Below are positions 56,811 to 64,000 of a stretch of 64,000 bases of DNA, in pieces. Position numbers and translations under genes: made by a program. Position 1 is the stretch's first letter, and every line of letters begins with the position of its first letter. The notes under the pieces were generated by a model that made no database searches, had not been told where the DNA came from, and was given only the letters and a program-made list of their open reading frames with translations. This DNA comes from Kineococcus mangrovi. GTDB taxonomy: Bacteria; Actinomycetota; Actinomycetes; Actinomycetales; Kineococcaceae. The DNA lies in NCBI RefSeq assembly GCF_041320705.1, contig NZ_JBGGTQ010000010.1, positions 62,001 through 126,000 of the forward strand, given 5' to 3'.

Positions 56811-58148
56811 TCACCAACCGTCCAGGCCCAGTTGCTGGGCCTGCTTCTGCACGTCCTGGTCGTAGACGGCGGCCGCGTCGGCCGCGGAGCGGATGCCCGA
56901 GCCGACCTCGACGGTCAGCTGCTCCAGGTTCGGGCCCTTGACGGGAGAGAGGAACTCCAGGGCGGGCGACTGCTTCTCGTCGTCGAAGTAGGCCTGGACG
57001 TCCTTCGTCACCTGGGGGACGTCGGAGGGCAGTTCACAACCGTCGACGAGGTAGGGGCCGGTGGGAGGGGAGGCCTGGCTGAGCGCGTCGCACCCGTCGG
57101 GACTGGCGATGAAGGACAGCAGCTCCTTGGACGCCTCGAGCTCGTCGCCCTCGGTCGTCTTGGGGATGTACACGGCGTTCGGGTACCAGGCCGTGAGTCC
57201 GTTGGTGGCGGCGTCGTCTCCCGGCAGGGCGAAGAAGCCCACGCTCTGGGCTGCTTCCGGGGCCGCGGTGGTGAGGGTGAGGATCTGGTTCGACAGGATC
57301 GGGTACATCGCCCCCTCCCCCGCGGCCAGCTGCCGCATCCCGTCCGCCAGCTCGTCCGAGGCGTAGGAGGCGTTCTCGAGCCCCTTGTCGTGGACTTCCT
57401 GCAAGTGCTCGAAACCGCGGATGGCGACGGGGTCGTTCGCGTACTTGGCCTTGTTCGCCGTGTAGTCCGCGGCCCAGTTCGGCTTCTCGGCCGCGACGTT
57501 GTGGAAGTCGCCCAGGACGAACAGCTGGGAGGTCCACGTCTCGCCGTAGGTCTGGATGACCGGGGCGACGCCGGCGGCCTTGATGGCCTCGGCGTTGGAG
57601 ACGAACTGCGCCCACGTCGTGGGGACCTGCAGACCCAGTCGCGAGTAGACGTCGCGGTTGTACATCACCCCACCGCCGAAGGCGGTGCCGTACGGCACGC
57701 CGTACTCGGCACCGTCGGAGGTGACCTGTTCCTTGAACGTGTCGTCGAGGCTGTCCACGTACGGCTCGTCGCTGATCGGGACGAGGTTGCGGTTCGGGGC
57801 GATCTGCTGGAACAGCGAGCCCGAGTTGTAGTCGAAGACGTCGTTCATCGAACCGGTCTGCAGCCGGGTCTTGATGAGGTTGTCCCCCTCCGTCCCGGCG
57901 GGCCGGCCCTCGATGGTCACCTTGATGTCGGGGTGGGCGGCCTGGAAGGCGTCGACGACGGCCCGGGCGTTGGCCTGGGCCGTCTCGTCGCTGCCGGTGA
58001 GCCAGGTGATCTCGGTCGCCCCGTCGGAGGAGCCCCCGGAGGACCCGAGGCTCCCCGCGCTGCAGGCGGTCAGGGGCGTCAGCGCCAGCAGGGCGGCCAG
58101 GGTGAGGGCACGGCGCAGGGGGCGAGCCCGGGATTCTTCGTGCGTCAT
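56811..58148 (-). CDS. Extracellular sugar-binding lipoprotein of the ABC transporter
   Basis: A 445-residue family-1 solute-binding protein. A lipoprotein signal (basic LRRALTLAALLALTPLTAC) places the acylated Cys at residue 29, followed by a Ser/Gly linker. The binding domain shows ITWLTGSDETAQANARAVVD, FQAAHPDIKVTIEGRPAG, and GVPYGTAFGGGVMYNRDVYS. ATG 58148 follows GAGGAG; the open frame continues 20 codons upstream without support. First gene of the leftward operon, reading from a promoter with a LacI-type operator just downstream of it. Confidence 0.94.
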   Translation of the reverse strand: MTHEESRARPLRRALTLAALLALTPLTACSAGSLGSSGGSSDGATEITWLTGSDETAQANARAVVDAFQAAHPDIKVTIEGRPAGTEGDNLIKTRLQTGSMNDVFDYNSGSLFQQIAPNRNLVPISDEPYVDSLDDTFKEQVTSDGAEYGVPYGTAFGGGVMYNRDVYSRLGLQVPTTWAQFVSNAEAIKAAGVAPVIQTYGETWTSQLFVLGDFHNVAAEKPNWAADYTANKAKYANDPVAIRGFEHLQEVHDKGLENASYASDELADGMRQLAAGEGAMYPILSNQILTLTTAAPEAAQSVGFFALPGDDAATNGLTAWYPNAVYIPKTTEGDELEASKELLSFIASPDGCDALSQASPPTGPYLVDGCELPSDVPQVTKDVQAYFDDEKQSPALEFLSPVKGPNLEQLTVEVGSGIRSAADAAAVYDQDVQKQAQQLGLDGW

Positions 58149-58202
58149 GGACGTCTCCTCTTCGAGACCAGGAGCCGACGGCGGTGCCGGTGCTCCACCG
58201 CC

Positions 58203-58214
58203 TGACACGATTCA
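58203..58214. promoter_or_regulatory. LacI-type operator 1 (transporter side)
   Basis: Minus strand TGAATCGTGTCA, an imperfect 12-bp inverted repeat with the central CG of LacI-family operators. It differs by one base from operator 2 at 58374. It lies downstream of the candidate transporter promoter, so binding would block transcription. Confidence 0.62.
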
Positions 58215-58227
58215 AAGCGGTCCCCCG

Positions 58228-58257
58228 AGTGTGCGGACTGCCATCGGGGGTCGTCAA
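58228..58257 (-). promoter_or_regulatory. Candidate promoter of the transporter operon
   Basis: Minus strand TTGACG (58252-58257) and CACACT (58228-58233) with an 18-bp spacer. The -35 is near consensus. The transcript would have a leader of about 70 nt carrying operator 1. Confidence 0.5.
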
Positions 58258-58370
58258 GCGCAGACGCGCGAAACTTCTCCAGGGAGACGGGATTTTCCAG
58301 GAAGGCGCTTACCATTTCCTCACCGGGTACCGAGGCACGGGACCCGGCCACGAAGGTCACAGGCGGCCCC

Positions 58371-58400
58371 TTGTGAAACGTGTCAATCCCGAGCTACGCT
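58371..58400 (+). promoter_or_regulatory. Candidate promoter of the rhaI operon
   Basis: TTGTGA (58371-58376) and TACGCT (58395-58400) with an 18-bp spacer, about 30 nt before the rhaI ATG. Operator 2 overlaps the -35 and the spacer. Confidence 0.52.
58374..58385. promoter_or_regulatory. LacI-type operator 2 (catabolic side)
   Basis: TGAAACGTGTCA, half-sites TGAAAC and TGACAC around a central CG. It overlaps the -35 of the rhaI promoter, the usual place for repression. One base differs from operator 1. Confidence 0.62.
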
Positions 58401-58429
58401 GATCACCCCCCGACGGAGTGGAGCCCCCC

Positions 58430-59626
58430 ATGACCAGCGACCAAGTGCTGACAGCGCTGCGCGAGCAGAACATCGAGCTGCCCTCGTGGGCGTTCGGCAA
58501 CTCCGGCACCCGGTTCAAGGTGTTCGGCACCCCCGGGACCCCCCGGGACCCGTTCGAGAAGGTCAGCGACGCCGCGCAGGTGCACCGGTACACCGGGGCG
58601 GCCCCCCGCGTCTCGCTGCACATCCCCTGGGACCTGGTCGAGGACTACGGCAAGCTGGCCGCCCACGCCGCCGACCTCGGCGTCACCATCGGCACGATCA
58701 ACGCCAACCTCTTCCAGGACGACGACTACAAGTTCGGTTCCCTGACCAACCCCGACCCCCGCGTGCGCGCCAAGGCCGTCGCCCACCACGCCGAGTGCGT
58801 CGACGTCATGCGCGCCACCGGCTCCAAGGAGCTCAAGCTCTGGCTGCCCGACGGCACCAACTACCCCGGCCAGGACGACCTGCGCGAACGGCAGGACCGG
58901 CTCGCCGAGTCCCTGCAGCAGGTCTACGGGCTGCTGGACGACGACATGCGCCTGGTGCTGGAGTACAAGTTCTTCGAGCCGGCGTTCTACTCCACCGACG
59001 TGCCGGACTGGGGCACCTCGCTGCTGCACTGCCTCGCGCTGGGCGACCGGGCCAAGGTCGTCCTGGACACCGGTCACCACGCCCCGGGTACGAACATCGA
59101 GTTCATCGTCGTGCAGCTGCTGCGCGCCGGGCGACTGGGGGCCTTCGACTTCAACTCCCGGTTCTACGCGGACGACGACCTCATGGCCGGGGCGGCCGAC
59201 CCGTTCCAGCTGTTCCGGGTCATGCACGAGATCGTCGGCGCGGGAGCCCTGGCACCGGGCACGCCGTCCGACCCCGGGTGGGACCCGGCCGGTCCGGGGG
59301 TGAACTTCATGCTCGACCAGTGCCACAACGTCGAGGACAAGATCCCCGGGCAGATCCGCTCGGTGACCAACGTCCAGCAGGCCACCGCCAAGGCGCTGCT
59401 GGTGGACCGCGACGCGCTGCGGGTCGCACAGCGCGCCGGGGACGTCCTGGGCGCCAACGACGTCCTCATGGACGCCTACCACACCGACGTCCGCCCGCTC
59501 CTGGCCGAACTGCGCGAGAGCCAGGGCCTGGACCCCGACCCGATGGCCGCGTTCAAGGCGTCGGGTTACCTGCAGCGCACCGCGGACGAACGCATCGGCG
59601 GGACCCAGGCGGGGTGGGGCGCGTGA
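58430..59626 (+). CDS. rhaI: L-rhamnose isomerase
   Basis: Converts L-rhamnose to L-rhamnulose. The 398-residue TIM-barrel enzyme belongs to the Pseudomonas stutzeri/actinobacterial L-RhI type rather than enteric RhaA. Visible are PSWAFGNSGTRFKVFGTPGT near the N-terminus, TIGTINANLFQDDDYKFGSL, KELKLWLPDGTNYPGQDD, LEYKFFEPAFYSTDVPDWGT, VVLDTGHHAPGTNIEFIV and GAFDFNSRFYADDDLM, which carry the metal-binding Glu, Asp and His residues. ATG 58430 follows GGAGTGGAG. Its stop overlaps the next start (GTGA). Confidence 0.95.
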   Translation: MTSDQVLTALREQNIELPSWAFGNSGTRFKVFGTPGTPRDPFEKVSDAAQVHRYTGAAPRVSLHIPWDLVEDYGKLAAHAADLGVTIGTINANLFQDDDYKFGSLTNPDPRVRAKAVAHHAECVDVMRATGSKELKLWLPDGTNYPGQDDLRERQDRLAESLQQVYGLLDDDMRLVLEYKFFEPAFYSTDVPDWGTSLLHCLALGDRAKVVLDTGHHAPGTNIEFIVVQLLRAGRLGAFDFNSRFYADDDLMAGAADPFQLFRVMHEIVGAGALAPGTPSDPGWDPAGPGVNFMLDQCHNVEDKIPGQIRSVTNVQQATAKALLVDRDALRVAQRAGDVLGANDVLMDAYHTDVRPLLAELRESQGLDPDPMAAFKASGYLQRTADERIGGTQAGWGA

Positions 59627-61680
59627 GCAGCACCACGCACGGCGCCGCGGACGGCACGGTCCCCGCCCTCATCGCCCGCTCCAACGCCCTCGGCGCGGAC
59701 CCGCGGTTCACGAACTACGCCGGCGGCAACACCTCGGCCAAGGGCACCGCGACCGACCCCGTCACCGGGCGGGACGTCGACCTGCTGTGGGTCAAGGGGT
59801 CCGGCGGTGACCTGGGCACCCTCACCGAGGGGGGCCTGGCCGTCCTGCGCCTGGACCGCGTGCGGGCGCTGGAGCACGTCTACCCGGGGGTGGAGCGCGA
59901 GGACGAGATGGTCGCCGCGTTCGACTTCTGCCTGCACGGCAGGGGCGGGGCGGCGCCCTCGATCGACACCGCCATGCACGCCCTGGTCGACGCGGCGCAC
60001 GTCGACCACCTGCACCCCGACGCCGGCATCGCCCTGGCCTGCGCCGCCGACGGCGAGAAGCTCACCGAGCAGGTGTTCGGCGACGAGGTCGTGTGGGTCC
60101 CCTGGCGCCGGCCCGGGTTCCAGCTCGGCCTCGACATCGCGGCCGTGAAGGAGGCCAACCCGGCTGCCGTCGGCGCGGTGCTGGGCGGGCACGGCATCAC
60201 CGCCTGGGGTGACACCTCGGAGCAGTGCGAGCAGAACTCCCGGTGGATCATCGAGACCGCCGAACGGTTCCTCGCCCGGAACTCGGTGCCCGAACCCTTC
60301 GGGCCGGTCGTGCCCGGCTTCGAGCCCCTGCCCCCGGCCGAACGCCGCGCCCGCGCCGCCGCCCTGGCCCCCGTGCTGCGCGGCCTCGCCAGCCGGGACA
60401 CCCCGCAGGTCGGTCGCTTCGACGACACCGACGCGGTGCTGGACTTCCTCTCCCGCGCCGAGCACCCCCGGCTGGCCGCCCAGGGCACCTCCTGCCCGGA
60501 CCACTTCCTGCGCACCAAGGTCAGGCCCCTGGTCCTGGACCTGCCGCCCACCGCGCCCCTCGAGGACGTCCAGGCGCGCCTGACGCAGCTGCACGAGGCC
60601 TACCGCGCCGACTACCGCGCCTACTACGAACGCCACGCGGACGCGGACTCCCCCGCGATGCGCGGCGCGGACCCCGCGATCGTGCTGGTCCCCGGGGTCG
60701 GCATGTTCTCCTACGGCCGCGACGCGCAGACCGCTCGCGTGGCCGGGGAGTTCTACCTCAACGCGATCAACGTCATGCGCGGCGCCGAGGGCGTCTCGCG
60801 CTATGCACCCATCGAGGAGTCCGAGAAGTTTCGCATCGAGTACTGGGCGCTGGAGGAGGCCAAGCTCGCGCGGATGCCGGCACCCAGACCGCTGGCCACC
60901 CGGATCGCGCTGGTGACCGGCGCCGCCTCCGGCATCGGCAAGGCCATCGCCGCCCGCCTGGCCGCCGAGGGCGCCTGCGTCGTGGTCGCCGACCTCGACC
61001 TGGACAAGGCCCGGGCCGCCGCGGCGGACCTGGGACCGGCCGACGTCGCCGTGGGTGTCGCGGTCGACGTGTCGAACCCGGACGCGGTGCGCGCCGCCGT
61101 CGACGAGGCCGTCCTGGCCTTCGGCGGTCTGGACCTGGTGGTGAACAACGCGGGCCTGTCGATCTCCAAACCGCTGCTGGAGACGACCGAACGCGACTGG
61201 GACCTGCAGCACGACGTCATGGCGAAGGGGTCGTTCCTCGTCTCCCAGGCCGCCGCCCGCGTCCTCATCGCCCAGGGCCTGGGCGGGGACGTCGTCTACG
61301 TCGCCTCGAAGAACTCCGTGTTCGCCGGGCCGAACAACCTCGCCTACTCGGCGGTCAAGGCCGACCAGGCCCACCAGGTCCGGTTGCTGGCCGCCGAGCT
61401 CGGTGAGCACGGGATCAAGGTCAACGGCGTGAACCCCGACGGCGTCGTGCGCGGGTCGGGGATCTTCGCCGGGGGCTGGGGCGCACAGCGCGCCGCCACG
61501 TACGGGATCGCCGAGCAGGACCTCGGGGCGTTCTACGCCCAGCGCACCCTGCTCAAGCGGGAGGTCCTGCCCGAGCACGTCGCGAACGCCGTCTTCGTGC
61601 TCACCGCCGGGGAGCTGTCGCACACCACCGGTCTCCACGTCCCCGTCGACGCCGGCGTCCCCGCCGCGTTCCTGCGCTAG
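59623..61680 (+). CDS. rhaE: Bifunctional rhamnulose-1-phosphate aldolase / short-chain dehydrogenase
   Basis: A 685-residue fusion. Residues about 1-420 are a class II aldolase/adducin-type domain (TNYAGGNTSAKGTA, zinc His in DHLHPDAGIAL, LGGHGITAWGDTSEQ) that splits rhamnulose-1-phosphate to DHAP and L-lactaldehyde. From about 425 there is a classical SDR domain with the cofactor motif ALVTGAASGIGKAIAARLAA, NNAGLSIS, and the catalytic Tyr-x-x-x-Lys in NLAYSAVKADQAHQVRLL, which in RhaEW proteins of other phyla oxidises lactaldehyde to lactate. The GTG overlaps the rhaI stop by 4 nt. Linking cleavage to oxidation in one chain removes the reactive aldehyde. Confidence 0.94.
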   Translation: MSSTTHGAADGTVPALIARSNALGADPRFTNYAGGNTSAKGTATDPVTGRDVDLLWVKGSGGDLGTLTEGGLAVLRLDRVRALEHVYPGVEREDEMVAAFDFCLHGRGGAAPSIDTAMHALVDAAHVDHLHPDAGIALACAADGEKLTEQVFGDEVVWVPWRRPGFQLGLDIAAVKEANPAAVGAVLGGHGITAWGDTSEQCEQNSRWIIETAERFLARNSVPEPFGPVVPGFEPLPPAERRARAAALAPVLRGLASRDTPQVGRFDDTDAVLDFLSRAEHPRLAAQGTSCPDHFLRTKVRPLVLDLPPTAPLEDVQARLTQLHEAYRADYRAYYERHADADSPAMRGADPAIVLVPGVGMFSYGRDAQTARVAGEFYLNAINVMRGAEGVSRYAPIEESEKFRIEYWALEEAKLARMPAPRPLATRIALVTGAASGIGKAIAARLAAEGACVVVADLDLDKARAAAADLGPADVAVGVAVDVSNPDAVRAAVDEAVLAFGGLDLVVNNAGLSISKPLLETTERDWDLQHDVMAKGSFLVSQAAARVLIAQGLGGDVVYVASKNSVFAGPNNLAYSAVKADQAHQVRLLAAELGEHGIKVNGVNPDGVVRGSGIFAGGWGAQRAATYGIAEQDLGAFYAQRTLLKREVLPEHVANAVFVLTAGELSHTTGLHVPVDAGVPAAFLR

Positions 61681-61688
61681 GAGGCCCG

Positions 61689-63131
61689 ATGTCCGTCCAC
61701 GTCGCGGTGGACCTGGGAGCCTCCAGCGGCCGGGTCATGGTCGGTACCGCGGGCCCGGGGGTCTTGGCGCTGGAGGAGGTGCACCGGTTCGGCAACGGAC
61801 CGGTCCCGGTGGCCGGGTCGTGGTTCACCGACGCCGTCGGGCTGTGGCAGCAGGTCCGCACGGGGCTGCGGGCCGTCGCGCGGTGCACCTCGCAGGCCAC
61901 CTCGGTCGCGGTCGACACCTGGGCCGTCGACTACGGGCTGCTCGCGGCCGACGGGACGCTGCTGGGGACGCCCCGGCACTACCGCGACGGCCGCACCGGC
62001 GGGGTCGCCGAACGGGTCCACGCCCGGGTCCCGGCCCTGGACCTGTACCGCCGCAACGGTCTGCAGCACCTGCCCTTCACGACGCTCTACCAGCTCGTGG
62101 CCGAGGGGCGGCTGCTGGAGCTGACCGACCGGCTGCTGCTCCTGCCGGACCTGTTCGGCCACTGGCTGGCCGACGTACGGGGCGCCGAGGCGACCAACGC
62201 CTCGACGACCGGGATGGCCGACGTCCGCACGGGCCGCTGGGCGCCCGACCTCGTCGAGCTCGCCGGGATCCGTCCCGCGCTGCTGCCGGACGTGCACGAC
62301 CCCGGCACCGTCCTGGGTGGCCTGCGGCGCGAGGTCCTGGACGACTCCGGTCTCGGGGCGGGCACGCGGCTCGTGGCGGTCGGGTCGCACGACACCGCCT
62401 CGGCCGTGGTCGCCGTCCCGGCCCAGGACGAGGCGTTCGCCTACGTCGCGTGCGGCACGTGGGGCCTGGTCGGCGTGGAGCTGGAGGAGCCGGTCCTGTC
62501 GGCGGACTCCTTCGCCGCGAACTTCACCAACGAGCGCGGCGTGGACGACCGCATCCGGTACCTGCGCAACGTCATGGGCCTGTGGGTCCTGCAGCAGTGC
62601 GTCGCGGAGTGGGAGGCCGAACCCGGCCAGCACGGCCCCGTCGACCTCGGTGCCCTGCTCGCGGCGGCCGGTGAGGTCCCGGCCGGTGGACCGCTCGTCG
62701 ACGTCGACGACCCCCGGCTGCTGCCCCCGGGCCCGATGGCCGACCGGGTCCGCACCCTCGTGGAGGAGTCCGGCCGCCGCCCCCCGGCCGAGCGCGCGGA
62801 GGTCGTGCGGTGCGTGCTGGAGAGCCTGGCCGCCGCCTTCGCCCGCTCGGTGGCCGACGCGGTCCGGCTGTCCGGGCGCGACGTGCGCGTCGTCCACCTC
62901 GTCGGCGGCGGGGCCCGCAACGGCCTGCTGTGCCGGCTCACGGCCGACGCCTGCGGCCTGCCCGTGGTCGCCGGTCCCGTGGAGGCCACGGCCCTGGGCA
63001 ACGTCCTCGTCCAGGCACGCGCGGCCGGCGACCTGCCGGGGTCGCTGGAGACGCTGCGCGCCCTCGTGCGGCACACTGCCGACCTGGTCACGATCGCACC
63101 GCGCACCAGCCCCGAACCGCAGCACACGTAG
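61689..63131 (+). CDS. rhaB: Rhamnulokinase
   Basis: Phosphorylates L-rhamnulose at C1 with ATP. The 480-residue FGGY-family kinase starts with the phosphate-binding [15 protein letters not shown], and has [76 protein letters not shown] and the C-terminal adenine-site [20 protein letters not shown]. The ATG at 61689 follows AGGAGG and lies 8 bp after the aldolase/dehydrogenase gene. Confidence 0.95.
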   Translation: MSVHVAVDLGASSGRVMVGTAGPGVLALEEVHRFGNGPVPVAGSWFTDAVGLWQQVRTGLRAVARCTSQATSVAVDTWAVDYGLLAADGTLLGTPRHYRDGRTGGVAERVHARVPALDLYRRNGLQHLPFTTLYQLVAEGRLLELTDRLLLLPDLFGHWLADVRGAEATNASTTGMADVRTGRWAPDLVELAGIRPALLPDVHDPGTVLGGLRREVLDDSGLGAGTRLVAVGSHDTASAVVAVPAQDEAFAYVACGTWGLVGVELEEPVLSADSFAANFTNERGVDDRIRYLRNVMGLWVLQQCVAEWEAEPGQHGPVDLGALLAAAGEVPAGGPLVDVDDPRLLPPGPMADRVRTLVEESGRRPPAERAEVVRCVLESLAAAFARSVADAVRLSGRDVRVVHLVGGGARNGLLCRLTADACGLPVVAGPVEATALGNVLVQARAAGDLPGSLETLRALVRHTADLVTIAPRTSPEPQHT

Positions 63132-63138
63132 GAGTGTC

Positions 63139-64000
63139 GTGAAGCGCCAGACCCCGAACCCCCGCGAGCTCCTGGACCTCGTCGGGTTCAAGAAGCCGCA
63201 GCTGGACGGCCGCAAGCGTCGCCTGGAGGCCGCCCTCACCATCGAGGACCTGCGCGTCATCGCCAAGCGCCGCACCCCGCGGGCCGCCTTCGACTACACC
63301 GACGGCTCGGCCGAGGGCGAGATCTCCCTGGCCCGGGCCCGGCAGGCCTTCCGCGACGTGGAGTTCCACCCCTCGATCCTGCACGACGTGTCGGAGGTCG
63401 ACACGTCCACGACGATCTGGGGCGGCCCGTCGGCGCTGCCGTTCGGCATCGCGCCCACCGGCTTCACCCGGCTCATGCAGACCGAGGGCGAGGAGGCCGG
63501 TGCGGGCGCCGCCGGCGCCGCGGGCATCCCCTTCACGTTGTCCACGCTCGGCACGACGACCATCGAGGGCGTCCAGGCGGCCAACCCGACGGGCCGGAAC
63601 TGGTTCCAGCTCTACGTCATGCGCAAGCGGGAGATCTCCTACGGCCTCGTCGAGCGCGCCGCGGCCGCCGGGTTCGACACCCTCATGTTCACCGTCGACA
63701 CCCCCGTGGCCGGCGCCCGCCTGCGGGACAAGCGCAACGGGTTCTCCATCCCCCCGCAGCTGACCGTCTCCACCGTCCTGGACACCGCCACCCGGCCCGG
63801 CTGGTGGTTCGACTTCCTCACCACCCGCAAGCTGGAGTTCGCCTCCCTCACCGAGACCGGTGGCACCGTGGGCGAACTGCTCGACTACGCGATGGACCCC
63901 TCCATCGACTACGACGACCTCGCCGAGATCCGCGCCATGTGGCCGGGCAAGCTCGTCGTCAAGGGCGTCCAGAACGTCGAGGACTCCCGGCGCCTGGCCG
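63139..64000 (+). CDS. lldD: FMN-dependent alpha-hydroxy acid dehydrogenase, L-lactate dehydrogenase type (partial)
   Basis: The first 287 residues of an FMN-dependent 2-hydroxy acid oxidoreductase; the 3' part with the catalytic His is beyond the window. Seen are [36 protein letters not shown] (FMN site), [49 protein letters not shown] and the lysine in [16 protein letters not shown] 63139 follows GGAG; it begins 8 bp after rhaB and is in the same operon. Oxidation of L-lactate from the lactaldehyde branch to pyruvate is the likely role; mycofactocin-associated homologues have similar N-termini. Confidence 0.88.
   Translation, partial: MKRQTPNPRELLDLVGFKKPQLDGRKRRLEAALTIEDLRVIAKRRTPRAAFDYTDGSAEGEISLARARQAFRDVEFHPSILHDVSEVDTSTTIWGGPSALPFGIAPTGFTRLMQTEGEEAGAGAAGAAGIPFTLSTLGTTTIEGVQAANPTGRNWFQLYVMRKREISYGLVERAAAAGFDTLMFTVDTPVAGARLRDKRNGFSIPPQLTVSTVLDTATRPGWWFDFLTTRKLEFASLTETGGTVGELLDYAMDPSIDYDDLAEIRAMWPGKLVVKGVQNVEDSRRLA

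Overview
This window is high-GC (roughly three quarters G+C by eye) actinobacterial chromosome with GTG starts on about half the genes. Evidence for an actinomycete is the core synteny dxr-rip-ispG-GNAT-proS, rpsB-tsf-pyrH-frr-cdsA-rlmN next to a WhiG/FliA sigma factor and XerC, rpsP-khpA-rimM-trmD-rplS-lepB-rnhB-DUF2469, and smc...ftsY-amt-glnB-glnD-ffh. The mix of a motility/sporulation-type sigma factor, an Lsr2-type protein and DivIVA-repeat proteins would fit Kineococcus or another Kineosporiales member; that assignment is inference, not proof. I saw no rRNA, tRNA, CRISPR array, insertion sequence or prophage.

Layout. 1-2475: end of a hydantoinase/oxoprolinase operon with an NCS1 permease. 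2669-3505: TspO-like membrane protein. 3474-10341: prolyl-tRNA synthetase, GNAT enzyme, and the MEP isoprenoid genes ispG and dxr flanking the site-2 protease gene rip. 10462-11547: secreted trypsin-like protease. 11611-16004: GABA catabolism (gabT, gabD) with a divergent PucR-type regulator. 16029-22551: F420-type oxidoreductase, DivIVA-repeat protein, then the rlmN-cdsA-frr-pyrH-tsf-rpsB core. 22787-25094: PLP aminotransferase, DksA/TraR zinc finger, M23 peptidase. 25109-31898: WhiG/FliA sigma factor, XerC, an Lsr2-like protein, RtcB and the competence/recombination set dprA-comM-yraN. 32168-38695: DUF2469, rnhB, two signal peptidases, rplS, trmD, rimM, khpA, rpsP and an amidohydrolase. 38703-49881: the SRP pair ffh/ftsY enclosing the nitrogen module amt-glnB-glnD, then smc. 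50082-52609: MFS efflux pump, acylphosphatase, M15 peptidase.

52663 to the right end is the clearest accessory system: a rhamnose-utilisation locus. A divergent promoter region near 58.15-58.43 kb drives, leftward, a sugar ABC transporter (binding lipoprotein, two permeases, no ATPase) plus a GH78 alpha-L-rhamnosidase, and rightward, rhamnose isomerase, a fused rhamnulose-1-phosphate aldolase/short-chain dehydrogenase, rhamnulokinase and an FMN-dependent lactate-dehydrogenase-type enzyme. Together these would take rhamnosides to DHAP and, through lactaldehyde and lactate, to pyruvate. Two nearly identical 12-bp LacI-type operators, one per promoter, suggest common control by a repressor lying outside the window.

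At the regulatory scale, many genes have a -10-like hexamer only 6-8 nt before the start codon and no Shine-Dalgarno, the signature of leaderless transcripts. In several cases the -10 is built over the stop codon of the upstream gene. Long perfect G/C hairpins mark transcript ends and also sit inside the rpsB-tsf and khpA-rimM units. A GlnR-type box lies upstream of amt.
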